Of a DNA stretch of 32,391 nucleotides, positions 1-7,745 are shown piece after piece. Every line of letters begins with the position of its first letter. Position 1 is the first letter of the stretch. The stretch spans positions 1 to 32,391 of IMG/VR virus record IMGVR_UViG_3300042882_000535; one strand, written 5' to 3'. This DNA is from a virus. Below the pieces are notes generated by a model. It did not search any database. It was not told where the DNA came from and saw only the letters and a list, made by a program, of their open reading frames with translations. The translations under genes and the position numbers were made by a program.

Positions 1-157
1 TGGACCAATTTTGAGTATCCAAAACCAAGTCCAGATTCTTTACAGCACGAGCTCCTTCGCAGAATGCTCTTATACGTTTCCAAACATTTATATTGTTGCG
101 ATATGTCTTGTGGAAGACAGAGACGTCTCCAAAGACATCTGACTTGGTATTCTTCAT
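1..157 (-). CDS. Possible portal (head-tail connector) protein, N-terminal fragment
   Basis: The reading frame opens with ATG directly after the stop codon of the upstream spike gene and stays open to the window edge, giving 52 residues (MKNTKSDVFG...). The pattern of an initial aromatic/basic stretch (FHKTYRNN), then W-K-R-I-R, then EGARAVKN resembles the N-terminus of phage portal-like proteins of the DUF4055 type, which begin with a helix containing W-x-R-I-R-D and G-x-x-A-V. That is a weak resemblance from memory over a short piece. No portal, capsid or scaffold gene is seen elsewhere in the window, so such genes would be expected further left. It could instead be any other virion protein. 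The gene is real with good probability; the function is tentative. Confidence 0.5.
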   Translation of the reverse strand, partial: MKNTKSDVFGDVSVFHKTYRNNINVWKRIRAFCEGARAVKNLDLVLDTQNWS

Positions 158-1717
158 TTATAGCACCATACTATAATTTTCACTCAACTGGTACGAAATA
201 CGCCCGACATGATCTGACTTATCTTCTATGACATATTCATTTACAATAGATGCAGTAGGCTCTATCGCAGCTATCGCTGTAGACAACGAAGAGTAGTTAA
301 CGCCAGCTTTGCTGATCACTGTAGCGGGGAGTACGGCAGTATCTAAGATGTTATAGACAGACTGGTACATCGTCACATCTTGGGATGCTTGTATATCTAC
401 AAGTTTACCAGAAATAGCACCGCTTGCATGAAAGATATTGCCTGTAGCAGTGCACCCAGTATTGTTCGTGGCACCGTCTGCATTAGCAATTAATCCCACT
501 CCTACATTACCGTCTAAGTAAATATGTACACCGTCCATACTAGTATTAGTACAACCTTTCAACTGTAAGTGTGATTGCTTACAATTTCGAGTCCTACCCC
601 CAACAGCTTTAGCTCCGGTAGTTCTTTTGAATAGTAAGCCTATACCAGAGGATACTATGTCAATACCCGTAGTTAATCCATTTTGATTAGAGCCCTGCAT
701 AACGCCGTGTCCAGCACTGGGAGCATCTCTGAATTTAAGACCTCCAACAATCCTGGTACCGCTTATAAATCCATTATTGGATGTATTGTCGTAAGCGTTG
801 GCACCATCATGGCCAATCAATACTGCGATACCACCATTGACATCTATATCAACCGTACCACCTATCACTTTAGCTCTATGTGCGGGATACGTTACGTTAT
901 CACAATCAACATGCACCCCATAAGCCGTCCCAGTTGCTGACAACGTCCTTAGTGAGATCTCTGGCTTATAAACAAGAGGACTGTCTACATTTTTAATACT
1001 TATTCCATAATCTTGCTGAGCAGGAAACGCTGCGAAGTGTTCTATTTCCACTTTAGGTTCAAGGAGTGTGACTTTAACCCCAGCACCTGTTGCTACAAAA
1101 TTAAACATAGCCCGGCCGACTTGCTTAACTAGACATCGTGCGATAGGACTACTCAAGGTTATTGACGAATTATTACCTAAGGTTAATGCATCAATCCCGC
1201 CACGATTAGAAGTAAGATCAGGAGAACCTAATAAGTGGATCTCAACAGTATTTGCGCTAGTAATATTCACTGGGTAGAATGTAGCGGTAGTCACCCGCAC
1301 AGCACCTAAATCAAACGTAAATGGACCAGCAGTAGGTGTTAATAGTATTGCATCATTTTGAACAACACTGCCCCCTCCTAGATTTATGCCGTTAGGTCCG
1401 AATCCTGCAGTTTTATTTGCCATCGCAGCTGATACCCGATAGACAGCTACCGTGCTGCTGGATTGTAAAGTAGCACCATACGCATTTACAGAATCTATGA
1501 ATATTGACTTCTGGTTTGTAAAGTAGCCAAGCCCTGCTGAGGATTCTATTTCAGAAGGAGTATATACTCCATCGTCAAACAGGATCGTGTCACCGTCTAC
1601 TGCTAATTCATATGCTCCACTATCTACACCACTATCAAACATGGTACGTTTTGCCAATGCCAACGTTAATCCTGAGTTTGCATTATTACCGTGCTTTGCT
1701 ATAAATATTGTTGCCAT
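158..1717 (-). CDS. Tail spike, beta-helix type
   Basis: This 519-residue protein starts at an ATG overlapping the stop of the anchor gene before it (TGATG), so the two are probably translationally coupled. An in-frame GTG just upstream is an alternative start. The sequence is rich in Gly, Asn, Thr and Ser with short alternating hydrophobic strands (for example GVHIYLDGNVGVGLIANAD), as in right-handed parallel beta-helix spikes. The N-terminus (IFIAKHGNNANSG, then DTILFDDGVYTPSE) looks like the first coils of a pectate-lyase-like fold. No signal peptide or membrane segment is seen. Such proteins are trimeric receptor-binding or capsule-degrading spikes. No catalytic residues can be assigned, so enzymatic activity is unknown. 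Confidence 0.75.
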   Translation of the reverse strand: MATIFIAKHGNNANSGLTLALAKRTMFDSGVDSGAYELAVDGDTILFDDGVYTPSEIESSAGLGYFTNQKSIFIDSVNAYGATLQSSSTVAVYRVSAAMANKTAGFGPNGINLGGGSVVQNDAILLTPTAGPFTFDLGAVRVTTATFYPVNITSANTVEIHLLGSPDLTSNRGGIDALTLGNNSSITLSSPIARCLVKQVGRAMFNFVATGAGVKVTLLEPKVEIEHFAAFPAQQDYGISIKNVDSPLVYKPEISLRTLSATGTAYGVHVDCDNVTYPAHRAKVIGGTVDIDVNGGIAVLIGHDGANAYDNTSNNGFISGTRIVGGLKFRDAPSAGHGVMQGSNQNGLTTGIDIVSSGIGLLFKRTTGAKAVGGRTRNCKQSHLQLKGCTNTSMDGVHIYLDGNVGVGLIANADGATNNTGCTATGNIFHASGAISGKLVDIQASQDVTMYQSVYNILDTAVLPATVISKAGVNYSSLSTAIAAIEPTASIVNEYVIEDKSDHVGRISYQLSENYSMVL

Positions 1718-2019
1718 CACTCAGCCCTAATAGAAATATTAATTACTTTACCAAAGGACCAATCAAATGTTTTTACGACACCATTTCCTGTCACTTGATA
1801 TAACAATCCATTCTGATAAGTAGCAGTATATGGTATATTTTTGTCAAGCCAAGACACTGGCCCGTATGGTCCATAAAGGACATCACTCAAGAGCGAGGCT
1901 CCTTTCTTCCGCATGACTTCGAAAGCAACTAACGTTCCTGTAAAGGTCTCTGGCCCATTAACTGCTACAACATTCGTACCGTCATTTGAAACTAACGTCC
2001 AATCTTCTGAATTAAGCAT
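1717..2019 (-). CDS. Spike adaptor carrying the shared anchor module
   Basis: A 100-residue protein whose N-terminal 40 residues (NSEDWTLVSNDGTNVVAVNG...FEVMRKKG) match the start of two other tail proteins here, at 3871-5463 and 7110-7730. The remaining 60 residues differ. It overlaps the stop of the gene before it (TAATG) behind a good ribosome site (GGAGAGG) and is followed with overlap by the beta-helix spike. The 7110-7730 gene plus its beta-helix partner has the same arrangement. I infer that it attaches the following spike to the tail or baseplate. No named family is recognised. Confidence 0.7.
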   Translation of the reverse strand: MLNSEDWTLVSNDGTNVVAVNGPETFTGTLVAFEVMRKKGASLLSDVLYGPYGPVSWLDKNIPYTATYQNGLLYQVTGNGVVKTFDWSFGKVINISIRAE

Positions 2020-2219
2020 TAGCCTCTCCGTAATATATTAAACTCTTCCATTGTGCCTTTAAAACACCCAGCTAACTCGTGCTCTGCAATAATATTATCG
2101 CCATCACTACGGATGTTCCAGTCAGATGGGATGGTTGCCGCCATGAGTTTCTTAGAAGGATTGATATGCTTGATCACTTGTGTTTCTGGGGCTTTTATAT
2201 CGGGAGTTGTTATTGTCAT
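2019..2219 (-). CDS. Small tail-associated protein with a divergent anchor module
   Basis: A 66-residue protein with AGGA nine bases before its ATG. Its second half (DWNIRSDGDNII...FKGTMEEFNILRRG) aligns by eye with the anchor module of the neighbouring spike proteins: D-W, S-(N)DG-x-N, then F/W-x-G-x-(L/M)-x-x-F-x-x-x-R-x-x-G. The first 30 residues are unrelated, proline- and lysine-rich. It is the most divergent copy and carries no further domain, so it may be a free docking peptide or a remnant of a spike lost by exchange. Confidence 0.65.
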   Translation of the reverse strand: MTITTPDIKAPETQVIKHINPSKKLMAATIPSDWNIRSDGDNIIAEHELAGCFKGTMEEFNILRRG

Positions 2220-2236
2220 TTTTTTTGTTCCTAAAG

Positions 2237-2581
2237 TTATCTTGTTAAAAATCTAATGCGATCTATGATATTCACAGTCCTGCGAACCTCACCTGCTGCT
2301 TTATGTCGTTCAAATGTGGCAGTTACTAGTTGTGGCTCGTTTTCTATAAGCCTCAAAAACAAGTCTAATTGATGATGTCTTTCAAATTCACCCTCATGCA
2401 TCGACATTGCCGTTATATGACAATTGTCACCTATTATATGAATTGTGCAGGCTCCAGCATACTGTGGTAATGTTCTATAACAAGCAGTGACACTCATAGG
2501 CTCGTTGTAAAAACGTGCAGTATATAGTCTACCATCCACACATCCACTACACTTTTTCTCTAACAAGGTATAAGAGTTCAT
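2237..2581 (-). CDS. Hypothetical protein, 114 aa, Cys-rich N-terminus
   Basis: I chose the ATG at 2581 because it overlaps, as ATGA, the stop of the small membrane-protein gene at 2578-2721. A longer frame from 2659 exists but would overlap that gene almost entirely and has no ribosome site. The product starts MNSYTLLEKKCSGC and later contains paired cysteines and histidines (CYRT, CTIHIIGDNCHI, HHQLD). No membrane segment or known motif is seen. Its position directly after holin-like genes could point to lysis, but there is no lysozyme, amidase or peptidase signature. Confidence 0.6.
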   Translation of the reverse strand: MNSYTLLEKKCSGCVDGRLYTARFYNEPMSVTACYRTLPQYAGACTIHIIGDNCHITAMSMHEGEFERHHQLDLFLRLIENEPQLVTATFERHKAAGEVRRTVNIIDRIRFLTR

Positions 2582-2721
2582 GGTGAGATCAATGCATGTA
2601 GGTAGACTAGACTTGCCCAGCCTGCAAATAAGACACTCATTGCTACTACTTGACTCCATTTATTAATAACATCTGTGCTTCTACGAGATGCTCGTCGTCT
2701 ATCTAGTTTACACTGACTCAT
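2578..2721 (-). CDS. Small membrane protein in the lysis-like cluster, 47 aa
   Basis: A short gene whose ATG lies inside the last codons of the holin candidate (the stop of the latter is within the first 14 bases here) and whose TGA overlaps the ATG of the next gene. The protein has a strongly basic N-terminal half (CKLDRRRASRRSTD) followed by one hydrophobic segment (about residues 26-45, VVAMSVLFAGWASLVYLHAL), so the basic part should be cytoplasmic. The double overlap and clear topology argue that it is real. It could be a second holin, an antiholin or a spanin-like protein; the sequence does not decide. Confidence 0.6.
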   Translation of the reverse strand: MSQCKLDRRRASRRSTDVINKWSQVVAMSVLFAGWASLVYLHALISP

Positions 2722-3079
2722 CTGTCACTTCCTTAATCAGCCTATTAGTTATTACCTTATGGGCCTTTCTAAAGATAGTCAAAGTCTCTTCTGCAAAACA
2801 GGCAAAGAAGCCTGCTAGTACTGTAGCGGGATGCGGCGGTAAAGCCATCCAACCAGCTACGCTAACCATCATAAATGATATACCTGTGGCCATTATGAAA
2901 AATCGCATCCAGCGTTTGAAACAAGCAAGATGAGATGAGCCACATGCGGACTCAAAAGCAGTTCTTGTGAAACTAGCAACGAATGCAATCACAAGAGCAC
3001 CCCAATAAGGCCCAGTAAAGAAGCTAACGACGAGACCTGTACCAATCGAAATGACAGCTTCTTCTGTCTGTGTTTGCAT
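2708..3079 (-). CDS. Putative holin
   Basis: A 123-residue protein with about three hydrophobic segments: roughly residues 9-36 (ISIGTGLVVSFFTGPYWGA and onward), 58-80 (RFFIMATGISFMMVSVAGW) and a shorter one near 82-95. It ends in a charged tail (RKAHKVITNRLIKEVTDESV). Small size, multiple membrane segments and charged C-terminus fit class I holins, which form holes in the inner membrane at lysis. A GAGAGGT ribosome site precedes the ATG. Neighbours are a 37-aa gene before and a small membrane protein after, a typical phage lysis arrangement. No endolysin is visible in the window, so the call rests on topology only. Confidence 0.6.
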   Translation of the reverse strand: MQTQTEEAVISIGTGLVVSFFTGPYWGALVIAFVASFTRTAFESACGSSHLACFKRWMRFFIMATGISFMMVSVAGWMALPPHPATVLAGFFACFAEETLTIFRKAHKVITNRLIKEVTDESV

Positions 3080-3089
3080 ACGACCTCTC

Positions 3090-3203
3090 TTATGGTTGTT
3101 TATCGAACAGGAGGAGCTCTTTCAACTCCTCACTAATATAGTATTTATATGCACCTAGTGACCAAAGGTTAAGAGGCGGTAGTTTAGGATCAGGCCAGCT
3201 CAT
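3090..3203 (-). CDS. Small hypothetical protein, 37 aa
   Basis: A short frame whose ATG lies within the end of the preceding 70-aa gene. The product begins MSWPDPKLPPLNLWSLG and continues with YKYYISEELKELLLF. The proline-rich W-P-D-P-x-L-P-P-x-N-L start followed by an amphipathic helix is, from memory, typical of tiny conserved phage proteins found beside morphogenesis genes. It fills the otherwise empty space before the holin candidate. There is no strong ribosome site, so translation probably depends on coupling. Confidence 0.6.
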   Translation of the reverse strand: MSWPDPKLPPLNLWSLGAYKYYISEELKELLLFDKQP

Positions 3204-3402
3204 AAATTGTTTGCATTACTTTTCGATGAGATGCACCACTATTGATTATACTTAACCAGTCAATCTGTGGTTTAAATAGTAATTTAGTGATATGAGCTCT
3301 AGGTAAATCACCTACAGGCATTTCTATATGAATATTAATGACGCCTTCAGTGTCAATGTTAAGTAATTTACAAACATCCTCATTTGTTAGAAAACGATTC
3401 AT
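3190..3402 (-). CDS. Hypothetical protein, 70 aa
   Basis: A small soluble protein (MNRFLTNEDVCKLLNIDTEG...). The first 25 residues (LTNEDVCKLLNI) resemble the start of a helix-turn-helix excisionase-type fold, but the rest does not confirm it. Its ATG overlaps the stop of the basic protein before it (AAATGA), and its own end overlaps the 37-aa gene. Function unknown. Confidence 0.55.
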   Translation of the reverse strand: MNRFLTNEDVCKLLNIDTEGVINIHIEMPVGDLPRAHITKLLFKPQIDWLSIINSGASHRKVMQTIYELA

Positions 3403-3827
3403 TTCTTACCCTGCATACGTTTTCCAATCTTTTGCATACGCTTACCGATTCGTTGCGTAATCTTGCTCTTCCTGGCAAAAAGTTTTTGACCGACTGAAGA
3501 GGCAGCTACTACTGGTATCGCACCTCCTAAGAATGAACCTACATTGCCACCAATCTTAGCGGCAGTCGGACTTCTTGTAGCCACATATGCTAGCGTAGCT
3601 CCGGTGCCTCTGGCATAGTAGTCGATTTTCTTAGCATTGGCCAATGTTGCTCCAAATCCTGCGCCTGTAGAGGCTGCTATAAGACTCCGGCCAACCTTGC
3701 CAGCGAACCTCATGTTTTCCACCTTCTTACCTGTGTTTTCCAAGCGGCTGCCAGCACGATTTCGTCTTTTCAAACCTTCTGATATAGCCTTTTTCCAGGC
3801 TGCATCCATTTTCCTTCCTACACTCAT
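3399..3827 (-). CDS. Basic protein, paralogue of the 13335-13853 product
   Basis: A 142-residue, very basic protein. The N-terminus (RKMDAAWKKAISEGLKR, then NRAGSRLENTGKKVE) is nearly the same as that of the 172-aa protein beside the terminase gene. Both proteins have Gly/Ala-rich middle segments able to form hydrophobic helices (about residues 47-65 and 90-112 here). Both also share a Lys/Arg-rich end with M-Q-x-x-G-K-R (IGKRMQKIGKRMQGKK here). A ribosome site AGAAGGTGG precedes the ATG. DNA binding, membrane interaction or a virion-injected role are all possible; no family is recognised. Confidence 0.65.
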   Translation of the reverse strand: MSVGRKMDAAWKKAISEGLKRRNRAGSRLENTGKKVENMRFAGKVGRSLIAASTGAGFGATLANAKKIDYYARGTGATLAYVATRSPTAAKIGGNVGSFLGGAIPVVAASSVGQKLFARKSKITQRIGKRMQKIGKRMQGKK

Positions 3828-3840
3828 ATAACCACCTTCT

Positions 3841-3855
3841 ACAATAATTTATTGT
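3841..3855. promoter_or_regulatory. Perfect 15-bp palindrome before the basic-protein gene
   Basis: ACAATAATTTATTGT is a perfect 7+1+7 palindrome lying 14 bases before the ATG at 3827, in a 43-base gap with an AT-rich flank. It could be an operator or a small hairpin affecting translation. AT-rich palindromes of this length also arise by chance in such DNA. Confidence 0.3.
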
Positions 3856-3870
3856 TTACAATATACAAAA

Positions 3871-5463
3871 TTAAAATGCTCTATATTTCTGAACGAAAGA
3901 TGGAAAGGTCATTGCATCTACTGTTCCGGCATCGATCCGCGTTTTAATACCTGCTGCAAAAATAGCAGCTTCTGCCTGAGAAAGTTCAGCCAATGTATGC
4001 CAGTAAAAAATAGCAGCTGATTGTCTGGCAATTGCCTTATCTACTGTTGCTAGCGCGGCAGCAGCATTCGCTGGACGACTGGAGTTTATTTTGTAAGCAT
4101 TAGCGATACCACCATTAACGATATTTTCCAAATCATTATTTGATATCGATTCATGTGTATTACTAGCATCGTTACGGTTTAAACCAGAGATAGACCTGCA
4201 GCCTAAAAATCCATATTTTATCGCACTATCAATCGTAGTATCGTTGAAAGTGCCATTCGGATATGACAAATAGTTATAACCTTGTTCTCGCACAAATCCA
4301 TTATCGATCAACCACTGTCTATTCTCCCGCATTTTTTCAGGAGAAACAACAAACTCATTAGTAACGTTACCATGGACACAAATCGCGTTACCTCTGTCGT
4401 AAATCTCCTTAAGCTGCTCAAGAGTTTGATAACCAGGCTGCGTCTGATGGCTATCTATGAAATCTTTTATCACAAAGGATGTCGTTGGAATTCCATATGA
4501 ATTCATGATACGCGTTAATAGTATAGATTCCTCATTACTATCATCGAATGTCACAACCACAGGTGCTTTCTTGTTTTCTGCAAAACCACCAACAAACAAC
4601 GAATCAATATAGAATGGATTACCTGTATAAGAGGCGTCAGGTGTGAACCTAATTTGTGCTCTTTTTACTGTTGACCAATTTACGTGAGCAGTGCCTCCTA
4701 TTTGTATCGTGAAGTCTGTCTTTGTTACCCTAATGTTATTCCAGCCGCGACGAAAACTTCCACCGCCCACACCGCAGATATTACAACCACTGGCATTCGC
4801 CATCGTAGCATCACCGAGAGCCAGCAAAACGGAGGAACCCACAGAACTTCCCGAATTAGCTAAAGGGCCATCACAATAAACCCATAAGGAAAAACCATCG
4901 ACACCGCTTAAATCATAAGTGTTCTGTAAATCCTTGTATTTCCCATGAACTGTAGATACGCCTGCAATGTTTCCTTGCTTAATAGTTGCAGTATTAAATT
5001 TTGTAAACAAGGTAGATTGTTCAAAAATCGGGCTATTACTACCGTTCTGCGACGGAGTCCAGCCTGCTATGTCGATGAATTTAGAGCCAGCGACATCAAG
5101 ATTATGTCCATCTAGTTGCATTCCAAACAATGCCCGCTTAGGACTGTAATTTTTCCTGAATGATGTCGTGCTATCACCATCAGAGCTGTACAAATCACTG
5201 CCAATCTGTGTAAGGCCTACTCCAGGTTTTATCTGAGTTGCCTGCCTCACATTCAACTTTGAGGATTCTTCCAAAGATTCGCTAAGAAACTCTTGATGCA
5301 CTAGGCTTTTAAACACGGGGGCGTCATCTATAATTTCAGGATCACCTAATAGCCTTAGTGATTCAAAATCCGCTAGTTTGCCTGACCAAGTTTTCGATCC
5401 GTTAATTGCTGTTACGTTTGTACCGTCGTTACTGATCAAAGACCAGTCTGAATTTTTTAACAT
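3871..5463 (-). CDS. Tail spike fused to a polysaccharide deacetylase domain
   Basis: A 530-residue protein in three parts. Residues 1-40 are the shared anchor module (LKNSDWSLISNDGTNV...). Residues of about 150-295 are beta-rich and look like a carbohydrate-binding jelly roll (FSLWVYCDGP, FYIDSLFVGGF). Residues of about 300-500 are a NodB-type polysaccharide deacetylase: VVVTFDDSNEES (metal and catalytic Asp), CVHGNVTN (His), YPNG, and FYWHTL (final His). The second His of the usual H-x3-H metal motif is replaced by Thr, which is unusual. Such spikes deacetylate capsule or O-antigen for host entry. I chose the second ATG (5463) because it is better spaced from AAGGAG and matches the MLKNS start of the paralogue at 7730. 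Confidence 0.85.
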   Translation of the reverse strand: MLKNSDWSLISNDGTNVTAINGSKTWSGKLADFESLRLLGDPEIIDDAPVFKSLVHQEFLSESLEESSKLNVRQATQIKPGVGLTQIGSDLYSSDGDSTTSFRKNYSPKRALFGMQLDGHNLDVAGSKFIDIAGWTPSQNGSNSPIFEQSTLFTKFNTATIKQGNIAGVSTVHGKYKDLQNTYDLSGVDGFSLWVYCDGPLANSGSSVGSSVLLALGDATMANASGCNICGVGGGSFRRGWNNIRVTKTDFTIQIGGTAHVNWSTVKRAQIRFTPDASYTGNPFYIDSLFVGGFAENKKAPVVVTFDDSNEESILLTRIMNSYGIPTTSFVIKDFIDSHQTQPGYQTLEQLKEIYDRGNAICVHGNVTNEFVVSPEKMRENRQWLIDNGFVREQGYNYLSYPNGTFNDTTIDSAIKYGFLGCRSISGLNRNDASNTHESISNNDLENIVNGGIANAYKINSSRPANAAAALATVDKAIARQSAAIFYWHTLAELSQAEAAIFAAGIKTRIDAGTVDAMTFPSFVQKYRAF

Positions 5464-5466
5464 CAT

Positions 5467-5516
5467 TTCTCCTTAATTGAGGAGGCCTCTCAACCAAGAC
5501 ACTCCTCATGTTTAAA
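5467..5516 (-). promoter_or_regulatory. Hairpin just before the deacetylase spike start
   Basis: In the short gap before the ATG at 5463 the minus strand carries TGAGGAG, a loop of about 17 bases, and CTCCTCA (7 bp stem). The actual ribosome site AAGGAG follows closely. The stem could reduce readthrough or compete with the ribosome site. There is no T-run, so it is not a typical terminator. Confidence 0.35.
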
Positions 5517-7109
5517 TTAGTTCGCGTAGAATACGTTCTTCGGATGCTTAGAGTGTAATGTGCTCTGCACCCCACCCCAATCTATATATTCTTCAGGAAA
5601 TGGATTTTGATGCCCATCACAAGGTTTTTGACACTGACTCAGACCCGCAATAGGAAACCTTGATGCCCAAAATTTTGAAGCTGAACCTATAAGCGCCGTA
5701 GGAGACTCCTTGGTCAACCTGAAGTTCGAATCCAATTTAGGATCACTAGTAATCGAGTTAGCAGATGGCGCAATAGCGGCAGCTGCCCGATAACTATAAA
5801 TCCTACTTGCAGTGCCATAATAAACATTATCACCTATAGTATCGCGCTCTGAAATTAGATTGTACTGGCTTCCAACACTACCAGTATTAATGCAAATATT
5901 CTTATCAAAGATCACAGGACTTGCTGTATCAATTGCATCAGACCCAAAAGCCTTTTTATAATTATACCCATTCTCAGAGTTAGATCTTTGTAAGGTGTTG
6001 TGATAGAATGCAATTCCCGTAACAGCGGTTTTTGCCCCATCATTTCTCAATTCTATGTTGTTATATCTTGCATCAGTGAATAGGTTACCTGCACCAAAGA
6101 AGTTGAATGTAAGTGCTGTATTAGTTTCAGTATTCAACACTAAAGAATGGTATCCACCTTGTACATTATTACCAACAGCTGTCACATCGTTTGCAGCAAA
6201 GTACATACCAACATTGACTGTTGCCATCCTAAAGGCTTTGACTGTATTTCTAACAGCTAATCCACCGGTCACTCCAGCATTTAATGTAGTCACAATTATG
6301 CAATGCTTAGTGTCGGATGTAGAGTGATCAACATAATTGTCGTGAATATAGAAGTTGCTTGAGTATCCCGACAACTGGATACCATCACCTTGACCAATTC
6401 CATCTGACGCTTGTAAGAACATACCTACATTTGTCATATAGTTATAGCCCGCTTCAGCGTTTGCACCATTCATCCAAATAGCGTCTACACCAATATTATT
6501 CAGTTTATTATTGATCGCCCTTATATTTGAACCATATAAGTAGATGCCTGACTCGTGAGTACCTTCGTTAAATAACGAATCATGTAGATTACAATTTTGT
6601 ACAACAACACCGGAATGTACATTAGGAGTGGCGGAAGAGTTAATAATCATCTTACCACGCATATTAGAGCAATCCATGTGGTCAACTATTACATTTGTCG
6701 CATTTACAAAGATAGCGCTCGTGACTGCAGTTGATGCAACGCCGGTGGCTGTTGTGTCCGAATTACCTACAAAACGCGGCATATTAGGATCCGCGTTAAT
6801 AGTCGGCAATATACCATCCCCATAATAGCTAATCAATACTGGTTTTGTTGCATCGTCTGAGCTGAGTTCCCATCGAATCGCAGAAAAGTCGTTGCCTGTT
6901 CCATAAGGATTTCGCGTATTGATAACAGAACCTGTCTTGATTAGAAATTTACAATTCAGATATATATTACCTCCACCAAAACCAGGCCACCACCCTCCAC
7001 TAACAGCATAAGGAGATACTCGATTGAAAGGAGTCTCAGGTGTCAAGCCATTTCCCATAGTAGGCGCTGATGGATCTATATAATATGTCTTATTTGATAC
7101 GTAAGCCAT
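5517..7109 (-). CDS. Tail spike with right-handed beta-helix
   Basis: A 530-residue protein with an ATG behind a strong site (GGAGGTG). It starts like secreted or phage beta-helix enzymes (TYYIDPSAPTMGNGLTPETPF). Repeating coils follow over roughly residues 130-400, such as NVIVDHMDCSNMRGK, VVVQNCNLHDS, NIRAINNKLNNIG and NFYIHDNYVDHSTS. The N-x-(I/V)-x-x-N-x-(I/V) spacing is typical of pectate-lyase-like parallel beta-helix proteins. Phage spikes with this fold bind and often cleave capsule or O-antigen; no active site can be assigned with confidence. The gene directly follows the anchor-bearing gene at 7110-7730 with no gap, suggesting the two products assemble together. Confidence 0.8.
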   Translation of the reverse strand: MAYVSNKTYYIDPSAPTMGNGLTPETPFNRVSPYAVSGGWWPGFGGGNIYLNCKFLIKTGSVINTRNPYGTGNDFSAIRWELSSDDATKPVLISYYGDGILPTINADPNMPRFVGNSDTTATGVASTAVTSAIFVNATNVIVDHMDCSNMRGKMIINSSATPNVHSGVVVQNCNLHDSLFNEGTHESGIYLYGSNIRAINNKLNNIGVDAIWMNGANAEAGYNYMTNVGMFLQASDGIGQGDGIQLSGYSSNFYIHDNYVDHSTSDTKHCIIVTTLNAGVTGGLAVRNTVKAFRMATVNVGMYFAANDVTAVGNNVQGGYHSLVLNTETNTALTFNFFGAGNLFTDARYNNIELRNDGAKTAVTGIAFYHNTLQRSNSENGYNYKKAFGSDAIDTASPVIFDKNICINTGSVGSQYNLISERDTIGDNVYYGTASRIYSYRAAAAIAPSANSITSDPKLDSNFRLTKESPTALIGSASKFWASRFPIAGLSQCQKPCDGHQNPFPEEYIDWGGVQSTLHSKHPKNVFYAN

Positions 7110-7730
7110 TTAAACACCTCCAGTCACTTTTACTGAATTTGTACCAGTAATTGAAACTAGTCCAAACATTCTACAGCCTGTGCCTATCTCAAATACATTG
7201 GAGTCTCCTGCGTCTACCTTAATAGCACCAGCTTTTGTCAAGTCAGATAGGCTATCTCCTACAACATTTGGAAATTCGTTAAACGCAATGTATATAGGAT
7301 TTGCTCCAGAATTTACGACTTTCAACTTTGACACCCATTCTGCAATAGTATCTAGGACGACTGCCTGTAGAACTGAGTAAGTTGTGTTAAACACAGTAGG
7401 AATGAATCCTCCACTATTAGCATAGTAAGTCCCGTCACATTTTACGAATTTATCGCCTATTTGTGCAATGCCAACGCCAAACTCTGCAGGAGCAGATAAT
7501 GTAGATACCTGTTGAACATTAGCCTTAAACTGTTGTTCTAGGTATTCACTTAGAAAGTCCTGATGAGCAGCATTCTTGAAGACGGGAGCTCCATTTACGA
7601 TCTCAGGGTCGCCTAGTCGTTTTAAGGCTTCAAAGGCAAGTAATGTGCCTGACCAGTTTCTAGAGCCATTAACTGCAGTGACGTTAGTTCCATCATTGCT
7701 GGTCAATAACCAATTTGAATTTTTTAACAT
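7110..7730 (-). CDS. Tail spike adaptor with the shared anchor module, 206 aa
   Basis: Residues 1-45 (MLKNSNWLLTSNDGTNVTAVNG...FEALKRLGDPEIVNGAPVF) match residues 1-55 of the deacetylase spike closely, including the next segment H-Q-(D/E)-F-L-S-E-x-L-E. The following region (GVGIAQIGDKFVKCDGTYY) also has a counterpart there (GVGLTQIGSDLYSSDG), so homology extends to about residue 110. The last 90 residues are beta-rich and end without an enzyme domain (SVKVTGGV). A good ribosome site (GAGGAG) precedes ATG. I infer a tail or baseplate attachment protein for the beta-helix spike encoded immediately after it. Confidence 0.75.
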   Translation of the reverse strand: MLKNSNWLLTSNDGTNVTAVNGSRNWSGTLLAFEALKRLGDPEIVNGAPVFKNAAHQDFLSEYLEQQFKANVQQVSTLSAPAEFGVGIAQIGDKFVKCDGTYYANSGGFIPTVFNTTYSVLQAVVLDTIAEWVSKLKVVNSGANPIYIAFNEFPNVVGDSLSDLTKAGAIKVDAGDSNVFEIGTGCRMFGLVSITGTNSVKVTGGV

Positions 7731-7745
7731 TAAGTCTCCTCTAAA

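Noticed and set aside
2237-2581. Endolysin
   Set aside because: It follows the holin-like genes but has no muramidase, amidase, transglycosylase or peptidase motif.
2582-2659. N-terminal extension of the 114-aa protein to 140 residues
   Set aside because: The extension overlaps the coding sequence of the 47-aa membrane protein almost entirely and has no ribosome site; the ATGA overlap at 2581 is a better start.
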